Shown here: positions 25,840 to 34,686 of the stretch, in pieces
Layout of the letters: every line of letters begins with the position of its first letter
How positions within the stretch are numbered: the stretch's first letter is position 1
DNA from: Mangrovicella endophytica
GTDB lineage: Bacteria > Pseudomonadota > Alphaproteobacteria > Rhizobiales > Rhizobiaceae
NCBI RefSeq assembly: GCF_002893625.1
Contig: NZ_PKMZ01000007.1
Span: forward strand, 62,001-126,000
Direction of reading: 5' to 3'
DNA length: 64,000 nt
Made by a program: the position numbers and the translations under genes
The notes under the pieces: model-generated
The model's database searches: none
Told to the model about the DNA's origin: nothing
What the model saw: the letters and a program-made list of their open reading frames with translations, nothing else

Positions 25840-26798
25840 GCGGGGCCGAGGAGCCGGACGAGGTCGAGGTCAGAACCGTCGCGATCGTCGGGACCGGGAT
25901 CATCGGCGCGAGCTGGGCCTGTCTCATCCTGGCGCACGGCCTGGATGTGATCGCCAGCGATATCCGCGATGGCGCCGAGGCACGATTGCGAGACACGATC
26001 GAACGGCTCTGGCCGTCGCTCCCGGATGCTCTGCTCGACAGAGGCAAGCGGGGCGCACTGCATTTCACGACCGACCCGGCGGAGGCCTGCCGCAACGCTG
26101 ATTTCGTCCAGGAGAACGCTGCCGAACGGCTGGAGCTCAAAGTCGACCTGATCCGCCGGATCGATGCGGCGGCGGGGCCGGATGTCGTCATCGCGTCGAG
26201 TTCCTCGGCCCTGTCCGTCACCGACATGCAAAGCGCCTGCGGGCGGCCGCAGCGCGTAGTCCTCGGACATCCGTTCAACCCGCCACACCTCGTTCCGCTG
26301 GTCGAGGTGGTCGGTGGCGAGAAAACCGAGGAGGCCTATCTTGCGAAGGCCGAGCGCTTCTACAGGCAAATCGGCAAAGCGCCGGTCCGGCTGCAGAAGG
26401 AGATCTACGGTCACATCGCGAACCGGATGCAGGCGGCCATCTTCCGCGAGGCCATTCACCTGCTCGACAGCGGTGTCGCCTCGGCGGAGGATATCGATCG
26501 CGCCATCAGCGAAGGACCGGGCACGCGTTGGGCGCTCATGGGGCCGCTTCTGACCTATCGGCTTGCAGGCGGCGACAAGGGGATGCGAGGGTTCTGGGAC
26601 ATGTTCGCGCCGATGCAGGAAAAGCTGTGGAACAACCTCGGCACGCCTCGGCCCGACGCGATGCTGCAGAGCCGGGTCACCGACGCGGTCGAACGCGCCT
26701 ACGCCCATCGCCACATCCGTGATCTTGCGAAAGAGCGCGACACCCGCCTCCGGGCCGTCCTCGCCGCGAAAGCCTCTGCCAGGAAAGATCAGCCGTAA
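25836..26798 (+). CDS. 3-hydroxyacyl-CoA-dehydrogenase-fold oxidoreductase, carnitine 3-dehydrogenase-like
   Basis: 320 aa NAD-dependent 3-hydroxy acid dehydrogenase. Rossmann motif VAIVGTGIIGASWACLILAHGLDVIASD at about residues 14-41; ASSSSALSVTDMQ and VVLGHPFNPPHLVPLVEVVGG hold the catalytic Ser/His region; the C-terminal EDIDRAISEGPGTRWALMGPLLTYRLAGG is the segment seen in L-carnitine dehydrogenase and L-gulonate dehydrogenase. It would oxidise a free 3-hydroxy acid to the 3-keto acid. The gene directly downstream encodes a BKACE, which cleaves such 3-keto acids, an order also known from carnitine catabolism. A carnitine analogue is a good guess, not proven. Confidence 0.87.
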   Translation: MSGAEEPDEVEVRTVAIVGTGIIGASWACLILAHGLDVIASDIRDGAEARLRDTIERLWPSLPDALLDRGKRGALHFTTDPAEACRNADFVQENAAERLELKVDLIRRIDAAAGPDVVIASSSSALSVTDMQSACGRPQRVVLGHPFNPPHLVPLVEVVGGEKTEEAYLAKAERFYRQIGKAPVRLQKEIYGHIANRMQAAIFREAIHLLDSGVASAEDIDRAISEGPGTRWALMGPLLTYRLAGGDKGMRGFWDMFAPMQEKLWNNLGTPRPDAMLQSRVTDAVERAYAHRHIRDLAKERDTRLRAVLAAKASARKDQP

Positions 26799-27730
26799 TG
26801 TGTGCCAAGAAAGTCATCATCAGCTGCGCGATCACCGGCGGCATCCACACGCCGTCCATGTCGCCGCATCTTCCCTTCACACCGGACGCGATCGCGACGT
26901 CCGCAACCGAGGCGGCGCAGGCTGGAGCCGCGATCCTGCATCTTCACGCGCGCGATCCGCAGACGGGTGCGCCGGCGGCGGACCCAGACGTCTATGCCCA
27001 GTTCCTGCCGAAGATCCACGAGGCCTGCGACGCAGTCATCAACCTGACGACCGGCGGGGGCCTTCAGATGACTCTCGACGAGCGCCTGAGGGGACCGCTG
27101 CGCTTCAAGCCCGAAATGTGCTCGCTCAACATGGGATCGATGAACTTCGCGATCCATCCCCTGGCCGAGAGAGGGATCGACTGGCAGCATGATTGGGAGC
27201 AGGTCTATCTCAGGGGCACCAAGCGCGGTGTTTTCCGCAACACATTCGAGGACATCGAGGGCATCGTCGAAACGCTCGGCAAGGAGCACGGCACCCGTTT
27301 CGAGCACGAATGCTACGATGTCGGCCACCTCTACAATCTGGCTCACTTGCTGGACCGCAAGGTCATCGAGCCGCCGTTCCTGGTCCAGACGATCTTCGGC
27401 ATCCTCGGCGGCATCGGCGCCGAATGGCAGAACCTGTTCTTCATGAAGGAGACGGCCGACCGGCTCTTCGGCGACGCCTATGAATGGTCGGTGCTGGCGG
27501 CAGGCCGGCATCAGATGCCGTTCGCAGCCCATGCTGCCGCGCGCCAGGGGCACGTACGCGTCGGCCTCGAAGACAGTCTCTACATTTCGCGCGGCGTTCT
27601 GGCCGAATCCAATGCCCAGCAGGTGACCAAGATCCGCGCCATCATCGAAGATCTCGATCTGGAGATCGCAACGCCGGACGACGCCCGGCAGATGCTCGCC
27701 TTGAAGGGAAAGGACCGCGTCGCTCTGTGA
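26798..27730 (+). CDS. Beta-keto acid cleavage enzyme (BKACE, DUF849 family)
   Basis: 310 aa. The family start KVIISCAITGGIHTPSMSPHLPFTPDAIA, the zinc-ligand motif ILHLHARDP near residue 47 and VINLTTGGG near residue 80 are clear. BKACEs condense a 3-keto acid with acetyl-CoA, giving acetoacetyl-CoA and a shortened product; known members take 3-keto-5-aminohexanoate or dehydrocarnitine. Its ATG shares a base with the preceding TAA (TAATG), so the dehydrogenase and BKACE are coupled. The product acetoacetyl-CoA would feed central metabolism by thiolysis. Confidence 0.9.
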   Translation: MCAKKVIISCAITGGIHTPSMSPHLPFTPDAIATSATEAAQAGAAILHLHARDPQTGAPAADPDVYAQFLPKIHEACDAVINLTTGGGLQMTLDERLRGPLRFKPEMCSLNMGSMNFAIHPLAERGIDWQHDWEQVYLRGTKRGVFRNTFEDIEGIVETLGKEHGTRFEHECYDVGHLYNLAHLLDRKVIEPPFLVQTIFGILGGIGAEWQNLFFMKETADRLFGDAYEWSVLAAGRHQMPFAAHAAARQGHVRVGLEDSLYISRGVLAESNAQQVTKIRAIIEDLDLEIATPDDARQMLALKGKDRVAL

Positions 27731-27736
27731 CCTCCT

Positions 27737-27990
27737 AGAGCCTTTCACGGTCAGCTGGAAGCGTTCTGCCCGGCCCATCGATCATCCCGCGCCGGTGGCG
27801 CGGGATGATCGATGGGTTCTCCTGGCTGCCGTTTGCCAGAGGCAAACAGGCGGGCCGGGTTTCCGCTGGCGGGCGCCCGGTGCGTCGAGCCCCTTGGCCG
27901 ATGCACCAGCATCGACCGGCACGTCTCTCCTGCCGGAACGCCTCGCCAGCGGAGAAACAGAACCGCTTCCATCTGACCCTGAAAGGCTCT
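27737..27990. repeat. Structured palindromic intergenic element with terminal inverted repeats
   Basis: A 254-bp non-coding block between convergent genes is built of nested inverted repeats. The ends, 27737-27768 and 27958-27990, are 32/33-nt inverted copies differing at two bases plus one indel (AGAGCCTTTCACGGTCAG at the left). Inside are a perfect 20-bp stem with a 3-nt loop (27774-27793/27797-27816), a 7-bp stem (GTTTGCC 27831-27837, GGCAAAC 27841-27847), arms 27859-27871/27944-27958 and an 8-of-9 stem 27879-27887/27899-27907. No transposase is present and no target duplication is seen. It could be a MITE-like intergenic repeat, a structured RNA or an elaborate terminator. Confidence 0.7.
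27774..27816. terminator. Perfect 20-bp hairpin between convergent operons
   Basis: Arms 27774-27793 and 27797-27816 are exact reverse complements around the loop GGT. It lies 43 nt after the BKACE stop and could terminate transcription from both sides. It is part of the larger symmetric element, and the following TTCT gives no real U-tract. Confidence 0.5.
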
Positions 27991-28017
27991 GGCGAGAAAA
28001 CGAGTGGTCGGGGCTCG

Positions 28018-29958
28018 TCACGGGGTCGAGATGATCCTGTCGAGCTTGAGAGCCACATGCAGCTCGAGTGCGGATATCGGATCGTCCCAGCCGCCGGTGA
28101 CCTCTCGAAGGGTCTCGAGGCGCCGGCGCACCGTATTGACGTGGATATCCAGCTCTTCGGCGGCGCGGGCGCTGTTGAACTGGCAGTCGAAGAAGCACAA
28201 GAGCGTCGCCTTCAACTGAGCCCTGTCGCGGGGATCGCGCGTGGTGATCGGCATCAGGGTGTTGCGGACGAACTCCTGGATGCGGCGGGGGTCGCTGGTC
28301 TCGAACAGCCGCGCGAACAGATTGACGTCGCCCTCCTCGATGAAGCGGTGGAAGGGCGCGATCTTCTCCATCGTGCGCAAGGCGTTGCCGAGCCTGGAAT
28401 AATGGCCCGGGCTTTCCGCAAGATCGCCATAGGGCTTCGAAACGAGACCGCCGATCTGCACGCAGTCCGTCCGCCGGCTCAGCGTTTCCACCAGCCTGTC
28501 GACCTGCCCCACCGGCCCGATGGCGAGATAGGCGCCGTCGATGAGATCGAGCAGGATGTTGAGGCGCTCGCCGGCTTTCCGGATCCGGGCGGTCTGCTCC
28601 TCCCGTTCCATACCGGACAGGACGACGAGGGCGAGCCGCACCGGCTGCTGCATGCCGAGGCCGAGGCGGTCACGCGCCGAAGCGAGCGTGGAAGCGTCCG
28701 TCGGCGAGACCAAGACAAGATGTCGAAGCAGGGTGGACGAGGCGACCAGACGCTCCGTCTCCCGCCGTTCGGTCCACAATTGCGCGATCGACAAGGCGAC
28801 GGCGCTGCGTTCGAGATTGCGCAGATGGATCTCGTCGATGCGGCCGGTGTGACAGACGATCAGGCAGTCGCCGCGCAGGTCACCACCGTGAAGGGCAAGA
28901 ACGAGGCAGCGCTCGCTCCCGTCTTCGCGCAGAAGCACGGAACGGCCGTTCTGGCGTGAACGCACCAAGGCGGACAGTATCTCCGCCCGATCCAGCCGGC
29001 CCTGCCGCAGCTCTTCGCTGAACGATCCGTCATATGTGTCCGCCGTCACCTCGTGGCGGATGGTCAAGGCACTGTCCAGATACTGGATCGATCCGCCGAT
29101 ATGACCGGCCATACGGCGCATGAAGGTCGACAGGTCGGCCCCTTGTGCCAGAAGCGACATCATCTCGTCATGCGTCTGTGCGGAGTCCTCGACACGTTTG
29201 ACGTGGCGTTCGAGGGCGCTGCGATTGCGCTCGGTCTCCTCAAGCGCTTCGGACAGGCGTTCAAAGGTCCGGGCGTTGCGCATTGCCATGCCCGCATGCT
29301 GGGCGAATGAGCCGAGCACCGATATCTCGCGCCCGGAATACTGCCGGCTGTAGCGATCCGCTACGAACAGAAGTCCCTGCACCGTGTCGCCGGAAAATGC
29401 GGGAAGACCCGCCAGCGACTCGATGTTCTCGATCCTGAACTGACGATCGAGAGCCGGTGAATGGGTGAACCGGTCGTCGGACAGATAGTGCGACGTGGTG
29501 AAGAAGGTCTTCGTATTCATGATCACGCTGACTGCGCCGCGATCGAATTGCGACGTCATCATCGCCGTGCCGGGCGACAGGTGACCTTCCGCGGCAAGGT
29601 TGCGGAAAATGCCTGCCTGTTCGTCGCGGATGGTCAGCCAGGCGATGTCGGCGCTGACGAGACTGCGAGCGCGGCTGACGATCTTGCGCAGGAGATCCTG
29701 CAGCGACAGCGTACTCGTCAGGTCATGGGCCGTCTCGATCAGGAGGTTGAGCCCGCGATCTGCGAGGGCGGATTCACGTGCATATCGCACCTGTGCGGCC
29801 AGTTGACCGAGCAGTCGTTCCGCCGCCAGCGGATCGTCCGAGTGTTCCCCTTCGCTCCTCAGCCTCGCCAGCAACGCGTTCGTCTCGGCGTCGGCAGCGC
29901 CGCTGGCGAGGCGTTGCAGGAGATCAGCGGTGATCGACAGCATCCCGGCAGGTTGCAT
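28018..29958 (-). CDS. GAF-domain transcriptional regulator with PucR/CdaR-type C-terminal HTH
   Basis: 646 aa. A GAF-like sensor spans about residues 60-220 (LNLLIETAHDLTSTLSLQDLLRKIVSRARSLVSADIAWLTIRDE... SFAQHAGMAMRNARTFERLSEALEE), followed by a short coiled coil, a middle domain and a C-terminal HTH_30 (CQFNSARAAEELDIHVNTVRRRLETLREVTG) of the PucR/CdaR kind. I start at ATG 29958, which has GAGGAG five bases upstream; the alternative ATG at 29973 overlaps that SD. It is divergent from the Liv-type operon and is its likely regulator, perhaps binding the substrate or a metabolite through the GAF domain. Confidence 0.83.
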   Translation of the reverse strand: MQPAGMLSITADLLQRLASGAADAETNALLARLRSEGEHSDDPLAAERLLGQLAAQVRYARESALADRGLNLLIETAHDLTSTLSLQDLLRKIVSRARSLVSADIAWLTIRDEQAGIFRNLAAEGHLSPGTAMMTSQFDRGAVSVIMNTKTFFTTSHYLSDDRFTHSPALDRQFRIENIESLAGLPAFSGDTVQGLLFVADRYSRQYSGREISVLGSFAQHAGMAMRNARTFERLSEALEETERNRSALERHVKRVEDSAQTHDEMMSLLAQGADLSTFMRRMAGHIGGSIQYLDSALTIRHEVTADTYDGSFSEELRQGRLDRAEILSALVRSRQNGRSVLLREDGSERCLVLALHGGDLRGDCLIVCHTGRIDEIHLRNLERSAVALSIAQLWTERRETERLVASSTLLRHLVLVSPTDASTLASARDRLGLGMQQPVRLALVVLSGMEREEQTARIRKAGERLNILLDLIDGAYLAIGPVGQVDRLVETLSRRTDCVQIGGLVSKPYGDLAESPGHYSRLGNALRTMEKIAPFHRFIEEGDVNLFARLFETSDPRRIQEFVRNTLMPITTRDPRDRAQLKATLLCFFDCQFNSARAAEELDIHVNTVRRRLETLREVTGGWDDPISALELHVALKLDRIISTP

Positions 29959-30187
29959 GGCATCTCCTCGCATCCAGCCACTGACCCGGACGAGCCTTGC
30001 TCACGCGGCTCCGTGGTGGCTCCAGCACCTATATCGAGCCTCCGGCTGTAGCAATCACACATATCCACTCAGGATTGCACGTGGCACGATCAATCATCGT
30101 CAAGAAGCGGACCGGCTGCTTGCCGACCGCGGTGGGAGAACCTCGACCAGAACTGCCACGGCGGCGGTCGCTCGCGCGCTTAGTGGG

Positions 30188-30204
30188 TAGCGAGCCGATC
30201 GCTA
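30188..30204. promoter_or_regulatory. Palindrome in the 413-bp divergent gap
   Basis: TAGCGA (30188-30193) and TCGCTA (30199-30204) are perfect inverted arms around GCCGA, between the PucR-type regulator and the Liv operon. The remainder of 29959-30371 contains no gene I recognise; its right half is GC-rich with small hairpins. Operator role is only a guess. Confidence 0.25.
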
Positions 30205-30371
30205 GGGGGGGGCGTCGACGAGGCCGGCATTGGGAGATGCCGCGGCCTTTGTGCTCCGACGCAGGGAGCTGCGCGGCGCCGCCGGCGTGCCGGGACCGGA
30301 CCCTCGGCCGCAGCTCGGCCGGGAGGGCCAACGGGACCGCGACAGCAGGGAATAGACGTGAGGAGGATCAC

Positions 30372-31613
30372 ATGAAACACATCGCGATGATGACGTTCAC
30401 CGCTGCCGGCGCCCTGGTCGCGGCTGCCCCGGCAGTTCACGCCGAACCCCTGAAGATCGGGATCATCGAAAGTCTCTCGGGCTCTCAGACCTCGACCGGC
30501 CGGCTCTATGCGACGGCGGTGGAATACGGCGTCGACCAGATCAACAAGGCCGGCGGCTTCAATGGCGAGCCAGTCCAGGTCACCGAATACGACAATGCCG
30601 GCGGTGCGCCCGAGGCGGCCGACAAGTTCCGCCAAGCGGTCGCGGACGGCGTCGACATCATCTTCCAGGGCGCCTCGTCGGCCATTGCCGGACAGCTCAC
30701 CGAAGACGTGCGCAAGCACAACATCCGCAACACCGGCAAGGAGGTCATGTTCATCAATCTCGGGGGCGAGGCGATGGAACTGACCGGCGACAAGTGCCAG
30801 TTCTACCACTTCCGCTTCACCACCACGGCGCCGATGCGCGTGAATGCCCTGGTGAGCGCGATGAAGGAGTCCGGTGACCTCGGCACCAAGGTCTATTCGA
30901 TCAACCAGAACTACTCCTGGGGCCAGGACATGCAGGCGGCGGTGAAGGCCTCGGCCGAGAAAGGGGGCTACGAGGTCATCGACGAGGTTCTGCACGACGT
31001 GAACAAGATCCAGGATTTCGCGCCCTTCGTCGCGCGGATCAAGGCCGCCGCCCCGAACACCGTCTTCACCGGCAACTGGTCTAACGACCTCCTGCTCCTG
31101 ATGAAGGCGACGGGCGACGCCGGGCTCGACGTGACCTTCGCGACGGCCTTCCTCGACCAGCCGGGCAACATCGCCAATGCGGGGAAAACCGCGCTCGGGC
31201 ACTACATCGCCAACAACTACGACAACGCGGCCGCCAAGACCGACGCCTTTCCGGAGGCCTACAAACAGGCAACCGGGCACTATCCGATCTTCGTGGAAGG
31301 TCACTCCGCCTTTGCCCTTGCCCAGCTGCAGCAGGCGCTGGGCACGCTCGACTTCAAGGGGGGCGAGATCAGCGTGACGCAGATCGCGCTGGCGCTGGAG
31401 AATACGACCTACGAGACACCCGTGGGTCCGGTCTCGGTCCGCAAGGAGGACCACCAGACCATCCGCCCGGTTGTGGTGTCGAAGGTCGCCGAGAATGCAA
31501 AATATCCCGCGGACAATACCGACATGGGCTTCGAGACGGTGAAGATCGTTCCGGCAGAGGAGGCGATCTATCCGGTGCAGGAGAGCTGCCAGATGGAGCG
31601 GCCGGAGCAATAA
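30372..31613 (+). CDS. Branched-chain-type ABC transporter, substrate-binding protein
   Basis: 413 aa, Peripla_BP_6 (LivJ-like). Signal peptide about residues 1-24 (MMTFTAAGALVAAAPAVHA, cut before EPLKIG). The mature start PLKIGIIESLSGSQTSTGRLYATAVEYGVDQINKAGGFNGEPVQV is the family hallmark. Ligands of this class include branched amino acids, amides, urea and aromatic acids. SD AGGAGGA (30361-30367) fixes the ATG. First gene of a complete five-gene Liv-type operon continuing into a short-chain dehydrogenase. Confidence 0.92.
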   Translation: MKHIAMMTFTAAGALVAAAPAVHAEPLKIGIIESLSGSQTSTGRLYATAVEYGVDQINKAGGFNGEPVQVTEYDNAGGAPEAADKFRQAVADGVDIIFQGASSAIAGQLTEDVRKHNIRNTGKEVMFINLGGEAMELTGDKCQFYHFRFTTTAPMRVNALVSAMKESGDLGTKVYSINQNYSWGQDMQAAVKASAEKGGYEVIDEVLHDVNKIQDFAPFVARIKAAAPNTVFTGNWSNDLLLLMKATGDAGLDVTFATAFLDQPGNIANAGKTALGHYIANNYDNAAAKTDAFPEAYKQATGHYPIFVEGHSAFALAQLQQALGTLDFKGGEISVTQIALALENTTYETPVGPVSVRKEDHQTIRPVVVSKVAENAKYPADNTDMGFETVKIVPAEEAIYPVQESCQMERPEQ

Positions 31614-31686
31614 GCTCCGCCCCGAAGGTCCGGCCGACGCTTGGAGCCGGCCGGGCCCGCCTGACGTCCCCAGCCCGGTAGCCACG

Positions 31687-32628
31687 ATGGAATTTGCGAT
31701 CATCTCCGCGCTGAACGGCGTGACCTACGGCCTGTTGCTGTTCATGGTCTCCGCCGGTCTGACGCTGATCTTCGGCATGATGGGCGTGCTCAACTTCGCC
31801 CACGCCTCCTTCTACATGCTGGGCGCCTATGTGGCCTATGCAGTCTCCTCGATCTTCGGCTTCTGGACCGGGCTCGTCGTTGCGCCCATCGTCGTCGGCC
31901 TCGTCGGCATGGCCGTGGAGCGCTTCCTGTTGCCGCGGGTCCACGCTCATGGCCACGCGCACGAACTGCTTCTGACCTTCGGCCTGGCGTTGATCATCGA
32001 GGAACTGATCAAGCTCTTCTTCGGCGACTTTCCGGTGGACTACCAGATGCCGGCAGACCTTCGATTCTCCGCCTTCAGCATCTTCGGCTCGGACTATCCC
32101 TTCTATCGTCTCTTCATCGGCGGCGTGGCGGTTGTCATGTTCGCAGTTCTCTGGCTGCTTCTGACCCGCACTCGTACCGGGATCGTGGTCCGCGCCGCCG
32201 AACGGCTTCCCGCCATGGCCGAGGCGCTCGGGCACAACATCCCGATGGTCTTCATGTTCGTCTTCGGAACCGGCGCCGCGCTGGCCGGCCTCGCCGGGGC
32301 GGTCGCAGGGGCCTTCTACCCGACCAATCCCAATATGGGCCTCGAGCTTGGCGTGATCGTCTTCGTGGTCGTCGTCGTGGGCGGGCTCGGTTCGCTGAAG
32401 GGTTCGCTCCTGGCCTCGCTGCTGATCGGGCTCTTCTCTTCCTTCGCGGTGGGCCTCGACTGGTCGCTTGCCGGTCTGTTCGGCCTCGTCGGGCTGGGGG
32501 ACTGGGCGCGATCCCTCGGCGGGCTGATGACCCTCAAGCTCTCGTCGGTCAGCGCCACCATTCCCTTCGCCCTGATGCTGATCGTCCTTCTGGTCAGGCC
32601 CGCGGGGCTCATGGGCGAGCGCAACTGA
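31687..32628 (+). CDS. Branched-chain-type ABC transporter, permease (LivH family)
   Basis: 313 aa, about eight membrane helices. LivH landmarks: ALNGVTYGLLLFMVSAGLTLIFGMMGVLNFAHASFYMLGAY at the N-terminus, AERLPAMAEALGHNIPMVFMFVFGTGAALAGLAGAV as the coupling region and VVVGGLGSLKGSLLASLLIGLF near the end. It pairs with the LivM subunit encoded one base downstream of its stop. Confidence 0.92.
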   Translation: MEFAIISALNGVTYGLLLFMVSAGLTLIFGMMGVLNFAHASFYMLGAYVAYAVSSIFGFWTGLVVAPIVVGLVGMAVERFLLPRVHAHGHAHELLLTFGLALIIEELIKLFFGDFPVDYQMPADLRFSAFSIFGSDYPFYRLFIGGVAVVMFAVLWLLLTRTRTGIVVRAAERLPAMAEALGHNIPMVFMFVFGTGAALAGLAGAVAGAFYPTNPNMGLELGVIVFVVVVVGGLGSLKGSLLASLLIGLFSSFAVGLDWSLAGLFGLVGLGDWARSLGGLMTLKLSSVSATIPFALMLIVLLVRPAGLMGERN

Positions 32629-32629
32629 G

Positions 32630-33919
32630 ATGGCTTCGATGCGCAACATCTCGATCCTCGTTGCCATCCTGGCCCTTGCGATCGCCGTGCCACCCTTTCT
32701 CGGAATCGCATGGCAGAACGCGCTGGTGAACGTCCTGATCGCCAGCCTCTTCGCGCTGGCCTTCAACCTGCTCATCGGTCAAGCGGGGCTGCTCTCCTTC
32801 GGCCATGCCGCCTATTTCGGCATCGGCGCCTTCGCCGCGCTGCATCTGATGATCGCGATCGAAGACGGGCTCGCCTTCCCGACCCCGCTTGTGCCATTGG
32901 CCGGGGCGGCGGCCGGGCTCCTCGTCGGCATCGTCGCCGGCTATTTCGCCACGATGCGCTCCGGCGTCTATTTCGCCCTGGTGACGCTCGCCATCGCCGA
33001 ACTCTTCCATTCGCTCGCCCCGCATCTTCAAGGTCTGTTCGGCGGCGAGTCCGGCGTCTCCTCGATGCGCATGCCCTGGCAGGGGATCATCTTCGGCTCG
33101 CTGATCGAGGTCTATTATCTGACGCTTGGCTGGGTGCTGACCTGCGGCCTGGCGCTGTGGGCCTATACGCGCACGCCCTTCGGCCGGCTGACCCTGGCCC
33201 TGCGGGACAACGAGCAGCGGGTGCAGTTCCTGGGCTACAACGCTCACGCCGCCAAGGTGATCGTCTTCGCCGTGTCGGCGATGGCCTCGGGTGTCGCCGG
33301 TGCGCTGCTGGCGATCTCGAACGAGACGGCGAACTACTCGCTCTTTGCGACCGACGTCTCCGCCCAGGTGGTGCTGCAGACCTTCGTCGGCGGCTCGACC
33401 GTCTTCTTCGGCCCGGTCTTCGGGGCCGCGGCCTTCACGCTCTTCGCCTTCCTCGTCTCCGATCTCACCCGGTCCTGGGTCTTCTATCAGGGGCTGATCT
33501 TCGTCCTCGTGATGCTCTATGCCCCGACCGGGATCGGTGGCGTGATCGCGTATCACGCCCGTCATCGGCGGCAGTTGGACTGGTCGCGTCTGGCGGGGCC
33601 CTATGCCTTGGCGCTGGTCGGCGGCCTTCTGGTCGCGGCCGGTGTCGTCTACCTCACCGAGACCGTCGCGGTCCTTTTCGGCGAGGGCTATGCGGTTCGC
33701 ATGCGCGATGCCGGAGGTAGCCTGCCGCGCTATGACCTCTTCGGCGTCAGCTGGGATCCGGCCGGCATTCTCACCTGGCTCCTGCCTCTGATCCTCATCG
33801 GCGCGGGCGGTGCCGTCCTCGTGCGCGCCCGCCGATCGATCGCCGGCTTCTGGAACCGCATGGGCCGGACGGAGGCACTGGCGGCCGCAACGCCCGAACC
33901 TGCGGGAGGGACGGCATGA
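32630..33919 (+). CDS. Branched-chain-type ABC transporter, permease (LivM family) with C-terminal extension
   Basis: 429 aa, LivM-type permease. The core (about residues 1-320) shows NLLIGQAGLLSFGHAAYFGIGAFAALHL, RLTLALRDNEQRVQFLGYNAHAAKVIVFAVSAM and VVLQTFVGGSTVFFGPVFGAAAF. Most LivM proteins end near 330-350 residues; here about 90 further residues follow, including two more hydrophobic segments (about 325-345 and 385-405). Overlaps the LivG-type ATPase gene by 4 nt. Confidence 0.9.
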   Translation: MASMRNISILVAILALAIAVPPFLGIAWQNALVNVLIASLFALAFNLLIGQAGLLSFGHAAYFGIGAFAALHLMIAIEDGLAFPTPLVPLAGAAAGLLVGIVAGYFATMRSGVYFALVTLAIAELFHSLAPHLQGLFGGESGVSSMRMPWQGIIFGSLIEVYYLTLGWVLTCGLALWAYTRTPFGRLTLALRDNEQRVQFLGYNAHAAKVIVFAVSAMASGVAGALLAISNETANYSLFATDVSAQVVLQTFVGGSTVFFGPVFGAAAFTLFAFLVSDLTRSWVFYQGLIFVLVMLYAPTGIGGVIAYHARHRRQLDWSRLAGPYALALVGGLLVAAGVVYLTETVAVLFGEGYAVRMRDAGGSLPRYDLFGVSWDPAGILTWLLPLILIGAGGAVLVRARRSIAGFWNRMGRTEALAAATPEPAGGTA

Positions 33920-34686
33920 GTGCCGCGACCACAATGGAGGAACCGGCGCTGCGGCTCGCCTCCGTCACCAAGTCGTTCGGCCCGATCGAGGTGATCCAGG
34001 GTGTTGATCTCGACATCCGCCCCGGCGAGCGCCATGCGGTGATCGGTCCGAACGGTGCGGGCAAGTCAACGCTCTTCAACCTGATCTCGGGGATGTTCCC
34101 GCCTTCGTCCGGCGACATCAGGCTCAACGGACGCAGCATCGCCGGACTCTCGCCATACCGTATCAACCGCGCCGGACTGGCGCGATCCTTCCAGATCACC
34201 AACATCTTCCATCGCCTGAGCGTGTTCGAGAATCTGCGGATCGGCGTCCTGGCGCGCCACGGCGTGCGCTACGGTCTCTTCCGGTCGATCGCACGGATGC
34301 GGCGTGTGAACGAAGAAACCGCCGATGTGCTCGAGCGGGTAGGGCTCGCGGCGCGCGGCGCAGATCTCGCCGGGGACCTGACCTATTCGGAGCAGCGGGC
34401 GCTGGAGATCGGCATGACGCTGACCACCGGCGCCGACGTCATCCTGCTGGACGAGCCGACCGCCGGCATGTCGCGCGAAGAGACCGCCGAGGCAGTGGCC
34501 CTCATCCGCTCGGTCACGCAAGGCAAGACGCTGCTCATGGTCGAGCACGACATGAGCGTGGTCTTCAGCCTCTGCGACCGGGTCTCGGTGCTGGTCTACG
34601 GCTCGATCCTCGCCACCGACACGCCCGAGTGCATCAGCGCCAACCGCGATGTCCAGGAAGCCTATCTCGGCAAGGAGGCGTCATGA
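33916..34686 (+). CDS. Branched-chain-type ABC transporter, ATP-binding protein (LivG family)
   Basis: 256 aa ATPase. Walker A GPNGAGKSTLFNLISG near residue 42, Q-loop ARSFQITNIFHRLSVFENL, Walker B VILLDEPTAGMS and MVEHDMSVVF as H-loop. The signature segment reads LTYSEQRALEIGM, that is YSEQR in place of the classical LSGGQ; LivG proteins often read LSYGEQR here, so the departure is small. Overlaps both neighbours by 4 nt. Confidence 0.9.
   Translation: MSAATTMEEPALRLASVTKSFGPIEVIQGVDLDIRPGERHAVIGPNGAGKSTLFNLISGMFPPSSGDIRLNGRSIAGLSPYRINRAGLARSFQITNIFHRLSVFENLRIGVLARHGVRYGLFRSIARMRRVNEETADVLERVGLAARGADLAGDLTYSEQRALEIGMTLTTGADVILLDEPTAGMSREETAEAVALIRSVTQGKTLLMVEHDMSVVFSLCDRVSVLVYGSILATDTPECISANRDVQEAYLGKEAS

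Noticed and set aside
30082-30098. A sigma-54-like TGGCACG near the PucR-type/Liv gap
   Set aside because: The required GC of the -12 element is missing at the right spacing, and neither neighbour is a sigma-54 activator.
31369-33934. Two overlapping minus-strand frames of about 440-470 codons opposite the Liv permeases
   Set aside because: Composition is that of an antisense shadow of hydrophobic genes (charged, repetitive); no start context and no family motifs.
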